Origin: Bedellia somnulentella | Lineage: Eukaryota > Arthropoda > Insecta > Lepidoptera > Bedelliidae | Length of the DNA: 64,000 bases | Reading direction: 5' to 3' | Assembly: GCA_963576735.1 (NCBI GenBank) | Contig: CAUYWD010000116.1 | Coordinates: forward strand, 1 to 64,000 | Shown here: one piece after another, positions 31,401 through 42,644 of the stretch | Numbering within the stretch: position 1 is the first letter of the stretch | How the letters are laid out: each line of letters starts with the position of its first letter | Notes under the pieces: model-generated | What the model was told of the DNA's origin: nothing | Seen by the model: the letters and a program-made list of their open reading frames with translations, nothing else | Database searches by the model: none | Position numbers and translations under genes: made by a program

Positions 31401-31600
31401 TGGTCGTTCCGTTGGCTGCGCTGAGTTGAAAGTTTGTCCTGGCTCGACGCTCCCCAAGTGCAGAACGAGGGTAGACGCAGAGGTCACTGCCAGTGTCCAC
31501 TAGAAACTGGGTACTCGTACTGCGGTCGGTGACGAAGAGGCGACCTGAAGAGGCACAGCAGTCATCTGTCGCCATTAACGACTGCTGGTGGAGTTTTGCC
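28463..31600 (-). pseudogene. Ty3/Gypsy pol (protease, RT, RNase H, integrase), decayed
   Basis: Order: protease (FLVDTGSDLCVYPRS near 31500), RT (SPWASPLHLAPKKDNGCR, SKIDLLKAYNQIP, FCYAFLDDFLVFS with catalytic FLDD, FLGYRISASG), RNase H (TDASDLAMGAVLQ), zinc-binding HHCC, integrase core (HVDIVGPLP, AYHPACNGLVERFHR) and a TRSGRVVHFPDFYRP ending. Damage: a frameshift near 31200 between protease and RT, TAA at 30269-30271, and TGA at 29321-29323 in place of the Trp of RFTRWPE. The second integrase Asp appears as Asn (VTNRERQFES, usually TDRGRQF). Gag and the 5' LTR are missing; the 5' side is fused to a SART-like ORF2. Confidence 0.85.
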
Positions 31601-31620
31601 GCCTTGGAGAAGTTGTGTCT

Positions 31621-31765
31621 TTAAACAGCGGGGATGGTTTGGGACGCTGTAGGGTTCTTGAACCGCAGCCACTGCCACAGACCTTTCTGATACGTATTGC
31701 ATCAGGAGGCCTTGTGCCCCGCGGTAGTGGTTGAGGTTACACTGGATAATTGTGTGATTATCCAT
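31621..31765 (-). pseudogene. SART-like ORF2, first ~45 codons
   Basis: Starts MDNHTIIQCNLNHY and continues AQGLLMQYVSERSVAVAAVQ, then EPYSVPNHPRC, matching the endonuclease start of copy 1 (SVAVAVVSEPY, PDHPRW). After that the frame enters Gypsy gag-end sequence (LLQGGKTPPAVV...). The ATG (31765-31763) lies just before the ORF1 stop, with ATGGATAA overlapping the two ORFs by 8 nt, a variant of the UAAUG coupling in copy 2. Confidence 0.75.
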
Positions 31766-33508
31766 TACTTACGGTGTTACGAACCTCCCCAGTGGATGTA
31801 ACCACTTTCGCCGGTATTCTCCCGGTCTTTTTGGCCTTTCCGTTTAGGTGCTGTAGGCAGTTTTTGGTGCCCAGGCGGTGATTTGCCGGTTTCCCTGTCT
31901 CGGTGCAAAGAGGGCATTTCGGCTCCTTTGCAGTGCACTCGCGGGCCTTGTGACCATTTTCACCGCACCTGTAACAACAGTCGCTGCGATCGGCCGTGTT
32001 AGGACACTGTTTCCGGACGTGTCCAAAATCCAGGCATTTATAGCATTGCGTCTGCCGAGCTTTTAGATGCTCAACTCACAGGCAGTGTTTTTCCTGTCGT
32101 CAGCTTGTTTACCACAGCTATTGGGCATTTCACCCAGGCCGTGCCGAGTCGGTTTTGGCCTCTTCGGTGAACATCCCCTACCTTCACCTCCGACTCCTTG
32201 CAACCGCTGGCTGCCACTATTGCACAACATCTTGGGCAGACAGGGAGTCGTCCAGATCGTGGACACGAATCTCCGCGGTTTTAACTGGCCGTACGATGCT
32301 GACCTCAAAGTCGGTCAGTTTCGCCGTCATAGCGGCAGCCAGTGTGTCGGCTTTGTTGATACTGTCTGGCCCCGGTACCTCAAGCAGGAGCCCTCCCGAG
32401 AGAGTTTTCCTCTGACGGACCGTTGGGATACCGAGGTCCCGCAGGTTGATCCGCTCCCTGGCCGCCGTCATTACTGCACCTAGGGTGGAATCGGTACCCT
32501 CCCTTGTTCTGACGGTAATGACCGCCTTGTTCGAGGCTTTCGGCGGCTTCTGGTTTTTTTGTGGTGTAGGCACCACCTTGACCACTGGAGTCCTTGGCTT
32601 GGCAACCCGTGTCGGCTTCGCCTTTTCTTTCCGTCCGAGCGCTTTCACCCATTCGTTGGGTTGCGGGCCGGCTGGACGGGAGTCAGTTGGGGCTACGATC
32701 TCCACCGGAGGCAGGTCCACGATTGGGGGGACCTTGGTTGTTTCGCGCCGCTCCGTACCTCCTTGTTCAGTGCGGTCCTCCCTTCATTGGGAAACACCTC
32801 TCTACGGAGAGCCGCAATCCTCTCCGTACCGAGCTTCTCTACTGCCTCCATATCCCACTCGGGGTGTGCCAGCGGTTGACGGGTGAGGATTCGGGGGCAC
32901 TCTTCCCCAGCCGAGCTGCTCATCCTTGCAGCCACAAGCTCTTCTTGCAGCTTCTCCACGCGCTCCTCTAGTTTCGTCAGCCTGGAGCGGAGATCAGCGT
33001 TTTCCAATCTTAGTTTCTCCTCCTGATTGTGCTCCGATGATCTCATCGTGAGCTCAACCGAAGCCGCTTCAATAAGTCGAGCCGCTGCCCTGAGGTCCCT
33101 CACGTATGTCCCTTTCAGGTTTTTGAACCTGTCGGCTACGAAACAGACCGCTTTAGCGGCCTCCAGCGCCCTTGGGCCAACATCCACTGTTGGTTGCTCT
33201 CTGAGCTCTGGGGCCCAATCCTTTCGGTCCGGGATTGGCTCAAAAGGCTCTTCGGGAGACACTTTTCTCAGCCTCTTAGGCTTCCCTTTTGGGTGTTCCA
33301 ACGCCGCGGAAACCTGTTTAGGCAGCTCCTTGCCTAAACTGCGGGAAGCTTCAGCGGGCGCGCCAATGATAGGGGAATCCAAGACAGCTTCGCTTGTCGA
33401 GGATCCGGTCACTACTTGAGTTTCTGGTTCTCCATTATCAAAGCCCGCAAAGGGCTCGCAGAAACTTTGTGAGCTATTAATCTCAATCACTGGGGACAAC
33501 CCCCTCAC
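31758..33508 (-). pseudogene. SART-like ORF1 (Gag-like), several frameshifts
   Basis: The N-terminal part (33508-32693) has the conserved KNLKGTYVRDLRAAARLIEAA segment and a coiled-coil-like run. After a shift near 32720 a second part (to 32217) reads NKAVITVRTREGTDSTLGAV and RQRKTLSGGLLLEVPGPDS. Further shifts near 32217 and 32075 lead to the zinc block CYKCLDFGHVRKQC, CYRCGENGHKAREC and CPLC...H...C, and the stop at 31760-31758. It is homologous throughout to ORF1 of copies 1 and 2, but with at least three lesions and therefore older. Confidence 0.78.
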
Positions 33509-33635
33509 TGGATCTCAATAGTGGCATAGCAAAGCCTTAGAGACCTCCAGAGAACGTTATGTGCCCAAAAGCTGGCTTTACGATTTTCCCATATTGGGTC
33601 ATATTCCACCTGCCCAGCGACAACAGGGACAACAA

Positions 33636-34154
33636 AATCGGATTAAGCGAAAGCTATCGAATACAACAGAAAAAAGTGGCAGTTCGCCTACAAAAAATTA
33701 AAAATAATTACAAAAAACCAATATTTTAGATGATATTTTACACTTAAAACTAACAATTATTATTATTTTTCAGGTCGCGGAAGGCGGAACGCTGCTAAAT
33801 GATGGTAATTAGCTATAATTAGCAAAAGGAACACAAAAAGGGGGTACAAAAGTCAAAAAATAATTTTAGAAATCCTCACGCCCATACTTTACGTATAGTG
33901 CTAAGGTGAACTTTTAAAATCATTTTTTTGAGATTTTCTCAAAAACTATTGGGCCTATATCGGTGTTTAGGCACTCAAAAAATCGGATTAAGCGAAAGCT
34001 ATCGAATTCAACAGAAAAAAGTGGCAGTTCGCCTACAAAAAATTAAAAATAATTACAAAATACCAATATTTTAGATAATATTTTACACTTAAAACTAACA
34101 ATTATTATTATTTTTCAGGTCACGGAAGGCGGAACGCTGCTAAATGATGGTAAT
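33636..34154. repeat. 174-bp direct repeat pair (period 345)
   Basis: AATCGGATTAAGCGAAAGCT... to GCTGCTAAATGATGGTAAT occurs at 33636-33809 and 33981-34154 with about four substitutions. The spacer 33810-33980 carries TAGCTATAATTAGCAAAAG and CACAAAAAGGGGGTACAAAA, which recur at 43104-43170. Both copies contain an AG-rich TTATTTTTCAGGTC acceptor-like stretch, but no coding frame is seen. Confidence 0.88.
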
Positions 34155-34660
34155 CCATACTAATTAATATTATAAATCGGAAAGTGAGTTTGTTTGTTTG
34201 TTTATTTGTGCCGCTTTCACGCCGTAACCACTGAACCGATTGCTTTGAAATTTTGCAGACGTATAGTTTGAAGTCCAGATTAAATAATAGAGTACTTTTA
34301 TTCCCGGAAAAAATGATATTCCCGAAGGAAAACTAAAATATTGTTTAAATATTGCTGGATGGATTGGAGATGGCGCTGTGTGTCGTATAAAACAAGGTCA
34401 TATATTGCAAACGAATATCAACATGTAAATTTTGAAGCTAAATGATACGATAATGTATCCTTGAAAATGAGGAATTCCCGAGGGATGACGGAAAATTTGT
34501 TTTATCTTCTAAACTGTTTTTCACATCTACTTATCCTGAAATAGCTATAAATAAACGAATTACTAATTGGTATAAGTATTGACGTAGTTCTTAAAGTATG
34601 CAATAGATGGCGCTGGGTGTTTTTTAAACCGTCGTGGTATCGGATTTCTTAAAAAAAAAA
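34155..34660 (+). repeat. Lepidopteran-type short repeat (TATTATAAATCGG... start)
   Basis: Starts TAATATTATAAATCGGAAAG, has (GTTT)n, then CGCTTTCACGCCGTAACC, and AGATGGCGCTG twice. I recall this start as common in moths and butterflies, and non-autonomous. No coding capacity. Confidence 0.45.
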
Positions 34661-34821
34661 GATTTATTGGGTCCAATTAATACACAAAATAAAATTACAA
34701 TGCACTGCCTCCCAAAAGGGTTGCCCGTAGTGCGGGAGGCAGACTTCCCAGGAGGTCTTTACATTAGGGTCCAGGACTTATTTACTAATATTTGGATGAA
34801 AACAGTCAATTAAAAATTAAA
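34661..34821 (-). repeat. Short A/T-tailed repeat end
   Basis: A(10) GATTTATTGGGTCCAATTAA, then a small hairpin-like GCCTCCCAAAAGGG/GCGGGAGGC stretch. It looks like the 3' end of a minus-strand element; no gene seen. Confidence 0.3.
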
Positions 34822-35523
34822 ATCCCACCAAAAACATTAAATGTAAAAAAATGCCAAGTCTCTCGATGCAGTTTTTCCATCTTAAAAAGTTTTGAGATCT
34901 CATAGAAGCCAAGTCCTATTCAAAATATTTCGTAGTTATAAATCAACATTTAGTAATTGTATCAATAGTTTTCTTTATATTATAATTATAGTGACTTGGC
35001 AATGAGCACAAGAAGAAACAAATAAAACGGCATACTCGTATTTGGAGGAGTTGAAAGTTACACACACCGCATGCGTAAACATTAGTATCACAAAATTAAT
35101 TTTCTTTTGGTTTATCCGTGTCGTCCCAACCGAATTTCGGCAACGGCAGTCAGTCTTAGTGCACTCTCGATTCATTTACTTTTATAAAGCGATGGCCCGT
35201 AAGGTATTCTTAATTATTGTATTGGAGCATGTAGTCGGTAGTGACCATCATGATTCACACATAACAAATAATCTGATCACTGGTCTCGTCAGTAACATTT
35301 GCATATAATTCCAGGCAGCAAGCAGCTTTTAATTTGTGCTCATTGCCAAGTCACTATAATTATAATATAAAGAAAACTATTGATACAATTACTAAATGTT
35401 GATTTATAACTACGAAATATTTTGAATAGGACTTGGCTTCTATGAGATCTCAAAACTTTTTAAGATGGAAAAACTGCATCGAGAGACTTGGCATTTTTTT
35501 ACATTTAATGTTTTTGGTGGGAT
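34822..35523. repeat. 190-bp perfect inverted repeat with 322-bp loop
   Basis: Left arm 34822-35011 (ATCCCACCAAAAACATTAAA...AATGAGCACAA) and right arm 35334-35523 (TTGTGCTCATTGCC...TTTTTGGTGGGAT) are exact reverse complements by eye. The right arm ends 2 bp from the stop of a Helitron helicase frame. The loop has a TTATAATTATAG-type arm base and no ORF of note. Confidence 0.92.
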
Positions 35524-35524
35524 C

Positions 35525-35810
35525 TCATTTATTTTTTGTAATGCATTTCTTTCTTTTACTTTTAGGTGACCTCACAATTTCTTGGACGTCAGCTACTGCT
35601 TTGCTTAGAACCCATTCTCTATCTCTTCTGTTTCTTCTCTGAGGCTTCGTTACTTCTAAGGTAGACAAGTCTGGGCGATATATACTTCGGAGTCGATTAT
35701 ATTCAGCTATTGCTGTCTCCTGAGCTTTGATACTACTAAAATTCACGTTTATTAAATGTAATCCACCCAAACTAGTCACTCTTGAAAGGGCCACGTATGC
35801 TTGTTTGACG
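35525..35810 (-). pseudogene. Helitron (PIF1-like) helicase C-terminal fragment
   Basis: The frame to the TGA at 35525-35527 contains QAYVALSRVTSLGGLHLINV and KAQETAIAEYNRLRS, the last helicase motif (VALSRVTS) and tail of Rep-Hel proteins. The preceding Walker and other motifs are absent; the upstream residues up to 35896 (WRWVVFISFVVIQHVWEFSV) are only weakly family-like and may be frameshifted. A cellular PIF1 helicase ends similarly, but a lone C-terminus amid repeats favours Helitron. Confidence 0.75.
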
Positions 35811-35896
35811 ACTGAAAACTCCCATACATGCTGTATGACAACGAATGAAATAAACACGACCCATCTCCAGGAATAGAGATAACTCTGTGTGGACAA

Positions 35897-37102
35897 AGGT
35901 CGCCATTTATGTACAATATTTCACGTTCCATTACACTATATTTACAATTACTTCTATAACAATAGGGCTTAAACTTATATAAATATATGCAAACTAAATA
36001 GAACTAAACTAACTTACAAATAACTAACTTAATAAATATATATCTACTAACTTACAAACGATAACTAAACTAAACTAAATAACACGTAAAGTTCTCCGAA
36101 TATCAATTATCACTACAATATTTTTTAGTTTCGAAATGGGTTTTCATAGACAGATGGCGCTATCAAATGAAAATTATCGAATTATTTTGAAGTACCTACT
36201 ACTTACACTGCGCTTTGTAACGCAACCATAGCGCGATTCAGACAGGTACAACGCCATCTATCGAGCGCGCATACAATATTTATCGCAATACAATGGAGTT
36301 TTAGCTTTATTAATTTAATGAACTTTATGTATTAATTTGTATTAATGATAGTCTATGTATTACATTTATATTATTCTTTTCTATTCTATGTATGTATTCA
36401 TCCAATTGAATAGGTACTTGAACAACGAACAAAGTTAACAATGCAGTCAAAATCCATACAGAATGTTCTTGCCAAACCGCAAATATAAAATTGTTTTCTA
36501 TGGCATATAATTTTTTAATGTTTTTATAATTTTTCCTTTATATGTGGCTAATGACCTATCTTGGTGCAAAATTTGAAGTTTCTAAGTCTGCTAGAAGTAC
36601 CTTAGATTTTTGATGATCTGTCAGTGAGTCAGTGAGTGACAAAATGGTGTAACTTTGATCGACCGTAACTCCTAAACTATTAATTCATTTGGCGTGTAAT
36701 TTCGAACTTAAGCTTGTTCCAATGCCTACTATTATTCACCGAAAACCTAAACTCCTAGCTTTGTCCACGTCGAAGATAAAGGGGGGGCGAAACAGCCGCG
36801 AAACGCTTCGAGAAAAGATGGTACGGCCGTGCCCGTTTTGCTCGAGACTTGGCAGGGGCACTGCCGTGCCCCCAGATATGAAGACAGTGAAAAAGAAAGT
36901 AATCAAATAACAAATTAACACAAATGCAGAAAAAAAATACAACTAAAAGGATACCTAAGGGGATTCGTTATATAGGTAAAGGCAAATTAGGAAAAAAAGA
37001 TTTAAAAAAATAAATACAATTTATAATGATTTTGAATCATTATCTTAGAATGTAAATTTATACCAGTTGATTTAATAGTATGTGTATGCGGTTGAGTGCG
37101 TA

Positions 37103-37106
<4 letters not shown>
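35897..37106. other. Non-coding repeat-like interval
   Basis: No gene recognised. It includes AACTAAACTAAAC runs (36030-36080), two GATGGCGCTAT/GCCATCTATC motifs in opposite sense near 36155 and 36250, GTCAGTGAGTCAGTGAGTGA near 36620, and a GC-richer block at 36780-36880 (GCGAAACAGCCGCGAAACGC). It may include the rest of the Helitron; I did not find a CTRR end with a hairpin. Confidence 0.35.

Positions 37107-37146
<40 letters not shown>
37104..37146. repeat. (GT)n microsatellite
   Basis: Imperfect then perfect GT dinucleotide run of about 40 bp. Confidence 0.95.
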
Positions 37147-37147
<1 letters not shown>

Positions 37148-37171
37148 TGTTGTAAATATATTAGACCTATT

Positions 37172-37681
37172 CTATTTTGTAACCTTTAACAAGTTCTCCG
37201 TTTCCTCATAGTTTAGCTTTAGTGCCCAATCAGTTATGTGCTTTTTAAATAATTTACTATTAAGGGTAAGTGTATCTAATTTGGCAGTATGATTCACATG
37301 TCTGTATATATAAGACGCTATAAAATCATATTGTCTTTGGGCGAAGGTTGATTTGCATTTTGGTGTGGGAATTTTATTAAACCTTTTGCTCTGTTCTGGT
37401 AGGAGGGACAATAGACCAACATGTTGCCTACATAGACATGCCACTATGTACAATCTACGAACTGAAAGAACCTTTGCCTCTTGGTATAAGTTAGTGGTTG
37501 GGTATCTATAAGGGCGGTTCATCATAACTTTAAGGACGGATCTCTGAGCACGCTCTATTTTGATGAATTGCGTTTTTGCAGCACCACCCCAAGCGCATAT
37601 GCAGTATGAGACAATACTTTCACTCAATGCTTTGTAGATTTGTAAAAGTAATGTCGGATTACTTAATTTGCATCGCCCGCG
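37172..37681 (-). pseudogene. LINE reverse transcriptase C-terminal fragment
   Basis: About 170 codons of the post-RT region: LQIYKALSESIVSYCICAWGG, AKTQFIKIERAQRSVLKVMM, RYPTTNLYQEAKVLSVRRLY. Same type as the LINE at 19152-20105 (WGGAGKTAMLKLERAQRAILKV) but a different copy. The N-terminal side ends near 37681 against repeat X. The 3' side runs to the (GT)n tract. Confidence 0.7.
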
Positions 37682-37691
37682 GAAATATAAA

Positions 37692-38045
37692 TGTAAAGAA
37701 ATTAGCATTTCTTTCATTAATTTTTAATAAATACTTTTTGCAGTTAGAAGTCTATGACTTATGATGTCATTCGATATGGTGGATGACATTGACATGTTAC
37801 GAAAAATTATAATAAGATATTTAGTTTTCATGTTCATTTAATTTATTTTAAAAATGTTTTATTTTAATTATATAAAAAGTAAATGGTGAAAGAATAAACT
37901 TTAAATGTCGTTTCTTTATTTACAGGTGATAATTCTGTATTTTATTATTTATGTTTTTTTTTGTAATTTGATGCTTGTGACTAAACTAAAAAAAATAAAT
38001 TCTTTATTTACAGAGCAACACATACGTTTATTATTTCATCTTATA
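37692..38045 (+). repeat. 5' LTR of Gypsy element
   Basis: TGTAAAGAAATTAGCATTTC... to TTTCATCTTATA. It does not end in the canonical CA. No tRNA primer site starting TGG is seen just after it, which is unusual. Confidence 0.85.
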
Positions 38046-38073
38046 AAACGACATTCTTGTTTAAAACTGAGCC

Positions 38074-39267
38074 ATGGAGAAACTCCGGTTCCAATTTTCA
38101 ATATTGCCTGGAAGAGATGAAAAATCTAATGTTTGCTGTATAACGACAATATCAACAAGTGACAACACCGTTTATAGAGTTCCAGAGGAGCTACAACCAG
38201 TGAGTAATCACAAAGAAATAATTAGAACTAACGCATACAGCAAAATCAAGAATAGTCTGACAAAGAGATACCAAACTAGAAGAGTTTGGATAACCTTGGA
38301 TGATGAACTACGTAAAATCTATATGGATGATGACAACAATATACAGTTTGGAGAACAATATCTGGAAGAGTTGGGTCAACAACAAGTTTCCACTGCTGTA
38401 CAGGAAAAAGAAGCAGGTGTTTCAGAGAGTTTCTTGGAGAAAATAATGAATAATAGACCACAAAACCTGAAGCAAATAACAGACAGATTTGTAATTGAAA
38501 CGTTTACTAGCAAGAACACAAATGCTGATCAGTGGATTGATATGTTTGAAAAAGAATGTGATCGTTTTGAGGTGTTGGCAGATGAGACAAAGATTGAAAT
38601 ACTGCGACTGTTCCTAGATAAATTTTGCAAAGACTGGTACAGCTCTATGCTTATTAAATTGACATTGAAATCAGAATGGGCAGTATGGAAGAAGTGATTT
38701 TGCGAAACTTTTGCAAGGAAGGGTTGGAATCCTGTGACACACGCACTGTCATATAGATACAAAGAAGGGTCATTACTAGATTATGCTATAAGAAAAGAAA
38801 AACTTCTACTGGAAATGAGACGAAAGATTGATACAGGAACATTAGTTGATCTGATAGCAGCTGGTTTACCAGAGTTTATAATCAATAAGATTGACAGAGA
38901 ATCATTAAATGAAACGATAGATTTGTTCAACGAAATCAATAAATACGAACATATGGTAAATAAAAAGGCGTTTATACCTAAGAAAAGATATGAATTCTCA
39001 AGCAGAACATATACAAATACATATAAAAAAGAAGAAAAAAAACCATGCAAGACCTGTGAAAATTTGAATAAAGGCATGCGATACCATCCTGAAGACACAT
39101 GTTGGTTTAAAAAGGAAAAAGAAAAAAGAGAAAAGAATAATATTAAACACGTTAACAACATGAAAATTGAAGCAGAATTAGAGAGTAAGAAGAAGAAAGT
39201 AAGAAAAAACTTTATTCAGTGCACAGGAAAATACACAACAAATAAAAAATATAAAAAAAAAACATAG
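38074..39267 (+). pseudogene. Gypsy Gag, one in-frame TGA
   Basis: MEKLRFQFSILPGRDEKSNV starts soon after the LTR. A characteristic RRVWITLDDELRKIYMDDD segment lies near residue 70. The capsid-like region continues to a TGA at 38695-38697, in the same frame on both sides (...WAVWKK, then FCETFARKGWNPVTHALSYR). The frame ends at 39267 after a lysine-rich tail with a CKTCENLNKGMRYHPEDTCW zinc-like motif. A single nonsense codon therefore breaks an otherwise open 397-codon Gag. Confidence 0.78.
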
Positions 39268-39479
39268 TGGTAAATAAAAACAACAAAAGAACATAAGTAA
39301 AAAAAAATTGAAACATAAAAAAGTATGCAATCGTGAAAATCTTAGAAAATACTATATAAAAAAGCAGCCCTATGCAGTGAATTGGTTACTGGCTCAGCAT
39401 GTTGCCACAGATGATGATGTCACCAACCGTGGCGCTGATTTTCAGCCAGTGCCATACAATTAAATGAAACCGATCAAAA

Positions 39480-40002
39480 AAACTAGAAGTAACACCATTA
39501 ATAAAAGTCAAACTAAAAATAAACGATACTTTAGAAATAGAAGGAATTTATGATTCAGGTTCAAATGTTTCGCTGATTAACTCAAATTTGTTGAAATTAA
39601 AAGAAGTCAAAAATGGCTACAATGAAGCTAATTTAATAACAATTAATGGTGTTAAAAAAACAAACGGTTTTACTAATTTAAAGATAAAGATACTTGAATT
39701 AGAAGAAAATGTGGATATTTATATAATCGATAATGAAAACTTCAAATACGATTTTTAATAGGACTAGACTTAATAAAAAATACAAGCTTATACAAACAGA
39801 GGATTTAAAAATAAGTCAGAAAATAGAAAAACAAAATATTGAAATTAAAAAAGAAAAAGATATATGTATAAATAATAATAAAGATGAAAAGCACAAAGAC
39901 GGAAAACAAATACAAGAATACTTAATAAATTTTAATGAACATTTAAAAGAAGAGGATATTGAAATGAAAACAGAACATTTAAATAAATATGAGAAAAAAT
40001 AA
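39480..40002 (+). pseudogene. Gypsy aspartyl protease region, frameshifted
   Basis: From about 39501 one frame reads IKVKLKINDTLEIEGIYDSG (active-site DSG) and later LIN-GVKKTNGF and VDIYIIDNENF. At about 39758 a single missing T shifts the frame; the next frame reads GLDLIKKYKL, the usual flap-side ILGxD-like ending. The linker to RT (39780-40098) is Lys/Glu-rich. The protease is in a different frame from Gag (39267 stop); the 210 bp between them contain several stops. Confidence 0.65.
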
Positions 40003-40098
40003 ATAAATAAACATAAAAATAAATATGATACAGTTTTTGCAAGAAACAAGTATGACATCGGTACAGTCAAAGGCTATGAAGCAAGAATAGATCTGCTT

Positions 40099-42597
40099 GT
40101 GAACACGTACTGTAGCAAAAGACCGTACCGATGCACTATGGAAGATAAAAAAGAAATGGAGGAGCAAATAGGAAAACTTCTAGAAAATCAGCTTATAGAA
40201 GAGTCTTATAGTCCATTTGCCGCCCCAGTTACAATGGCATTTAAAAAAGAAGACAATAGAAAGTCTCGATTATGCATAGATTTCAGAGATTTAAATAAAA
40301 TAGTAGTGCCACAAGCGCAACCATTTCCTTTGATCGATGACTTGATAGTGAAGACAAGAAATTGCACCATATTCACAACTTTTGAGATAAATTCAGCTTT
40401 TTGGTCTATTCCGTTACGCATTGAAGATAGAAGAAAAACGGGATTTGTTACACAAGAAGGACACTACCAATGGACGGTCCTACCGTTTGGACTTAAAACT
40501 TCTCCAGCTATATTCCAAAGAGTTTTGAGCAATATACTAAGAAAGTACAAACTGACAGACTTTGCAGTTAATTTTATTGATGACATACTAATATTTTCAA
40601 AAAGTTTTGATGAGCATATAAAGCATTTAACACAATTGATGGAAGCAATAAAAACAGAAGGATTTAGACTGAAATTTACAAAGTGCAGTTTTGCATTAGA
40701 TGAAGTCAAGTACCTTGGTCACATAATTCGAAACAACTGTGTAAGACCTTTAAAGGATAATCTTATAGCAATAAAAGAGTTTCCTACACCAAAAACTCAG
40801 AAAAATGTAAGACAATTTCTAGGTAAAATCAATTTTTATCATGAATACATACCAAAAAGTGCTATCATACTAGATCCATTACACAACTTACTCAGGAAAG
40901 ATCAAAAATTCATATGGACTGATGAATGCCAGAGATCATTTGATTATGTAAAGAAGCTTCTGTGCTCACAACCGGTTTTAGAGATTTACGATAAAGACTT
41001 ACCTATAAATATTTATACGGATGCATCTATAGAGGGAGTTGGAGCAATTTTAAAACAAACACAAGCAGATGGAAAAGAAAAAACGGTAGCATATTTTTCA
41101 AAAAAATTGAATACATGTCAAAATAAGCAGAAAGCTATATATTTAGAATGCTTAGCCATAAAAGAAGCTGTTAAATACTGGCAATACTGGTTATTAGGTA
41201 AACAATTTACAGTATACTCAGACCACAAACCTCTTGAAAATATGAACATCAAATCAAGAACAGATGAAGAATTAGGAGATTTGACATATTACCTATCACA
41301 ATTTGATTTCAATATAAAATATGCACCTGGAAAACAAAATGTAGAAGCAGATTGCTTAAGTAGGAATCCTGTGTTAGAGCCAGATGAAAACAAGGAAGAA
41401 ATTTTGATAGTTGTAAATTTAATAAATCTACAAGATATAATAAGAGATCAACAAGATAATAATGATATACAGCAAAATAAAAATAAACTAATTGAAAAAC
41501 AAGGAATTTTCCACAAAATAGAGAAGAACAAGGAAAAAATTATACTATCAGAAGAAATGAGCATGAAATTAATAAAAAAAGTACATGAAAACTTATGCCA
41601 CATAGGTATGGGGCAAATGCAAAAGACTATTGGATCCTTATATTCGGCAAAAAACTAAACAAATAACATAAGAAAAATATGCAGAAGGTGTGAAACGTGT
41701 ATAAAGAATAAAACAAGAGGATTAAATAAATATGGATTTATGTCACATCTTGGTCCAGCCAAGAGACCATTTGAAATAGTATCTATAGACACAATTGGAG
41801 GATTCGGAGGTTCTAGATCAACGAAGAGATATTTACATTTATTAGTAGATCACTTCACTAGATACGCATTTATCTTAACATCAAAAACGCAAAACGCTTC
41901 TGATTTTATAAGACTTATTTCGAAAATAACAGAAAAGGAAGATATTAAATTACTGCTAACAGACCAATATCCAGGTATAAATTCTAAGGAATTTAAAGAT
42001 TTTTTGAAAAAAGAACAAATAACAATGGTGTTTACAGCAGTTAATGCGCCATTCTCAAATGGATTAAATGAGAGACTGAACCAGACTATAGTCAATAAAA
42101 TAAGGTGTAAGATTAATGAAAAAGGAGTAAAGAAGGTCTGGACAACAATAGCACAAGAATGTGTTAGTAAGTATAATGAAACTTGTCACACAGTTACTGG
42201 ATTTTCACCGAAATATCTTTTGTATGGAACTGATGTATCGATATTGCCAAATGAGCTGAAACAACAAAAATGATATAGTGACTGGATGGAAGACAGAAAC
42301 ATAGCATTAAGAAATACAATTATTTCGCATGATTACAATAAAAAAAATGTAGAAAAGAAAATGACAGATTGGCGATTTGAAGTGGGAGATATGGTTTATG
42401 TGGAAAATGGAAATAAATTAAATAGAAGAAAACTTGAAGAATTAAGAATTGGACCATATAGGATAATAGAAAAGAAATCGAGTACAATATTCAAGATTGA
42501 TACTGGACATAGGAAGGAGGAATCAAATCTGTTCCATATAACAAAACTAATTTCAGTTAACTTTTTTGAGGACGATGATTCTATAGCCAGGGATTAA
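40099..42597 (+). pseudogene. Gypsy RT, RNase H and integrase, two in-frame stops
   Basis: RT: SPFAAPVTMAFKKEDNRKSR, TFEINSAFWSIPL (motif A), LPFGLKTSPAIFQRV, NFIDDILIFSKSF (catalytic IDD), YLGHIIRNN. RNase H: INIYTDASIEGVGAIL, then VYSDHKPLENM. Integrase: zinc HHCC around TAA at 41656-41658, core (IVSIDTIGG, LLTDQYPG, APFSNGLNERLNQT), then TGA at 42271-42273 and a C-terminal part FEVGDMVYVENGNKLN...LRIGPYRII. All pieces share one frame, so two nonsense codons are the only breaks here. The motif A aspartate is Glu (FEIN, usually LDIN or FDIN), which would impair catalysis. Confidence 0.85.
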
Positions 42598-42644
42598 GTT
42601 ATGAAGAAAATTTCTCTGAAAATTTTCTTTCCTTAGGGGGGAGA

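Larger units (their letters stand above)
31621..33600 (-). mobile_element. SART-like retrotransposon copy 3, decayed, 3' part replaced
   Basis: 5' leader (about 33600-33509), ORF1 and the first about 45 codons of ORF2 are present. After NHPRC the sequence switches to the Gypsy element. No telomeric repeat is seen beside it, unlike copies 1 and 2. Confidence 0.75.

Noticed and set aside
37104..37146. Z-DNA or regulatory role for the GT run
   Set aside because: An ordinary microsatellite with no gene nearby to regulate.
38695..38697. Gag-pol readthrough at TGA in the Gypsy element
   Set aside because: The stop lies inside Gag, not at the Gag/Pol border, and two further stops lie in pol.
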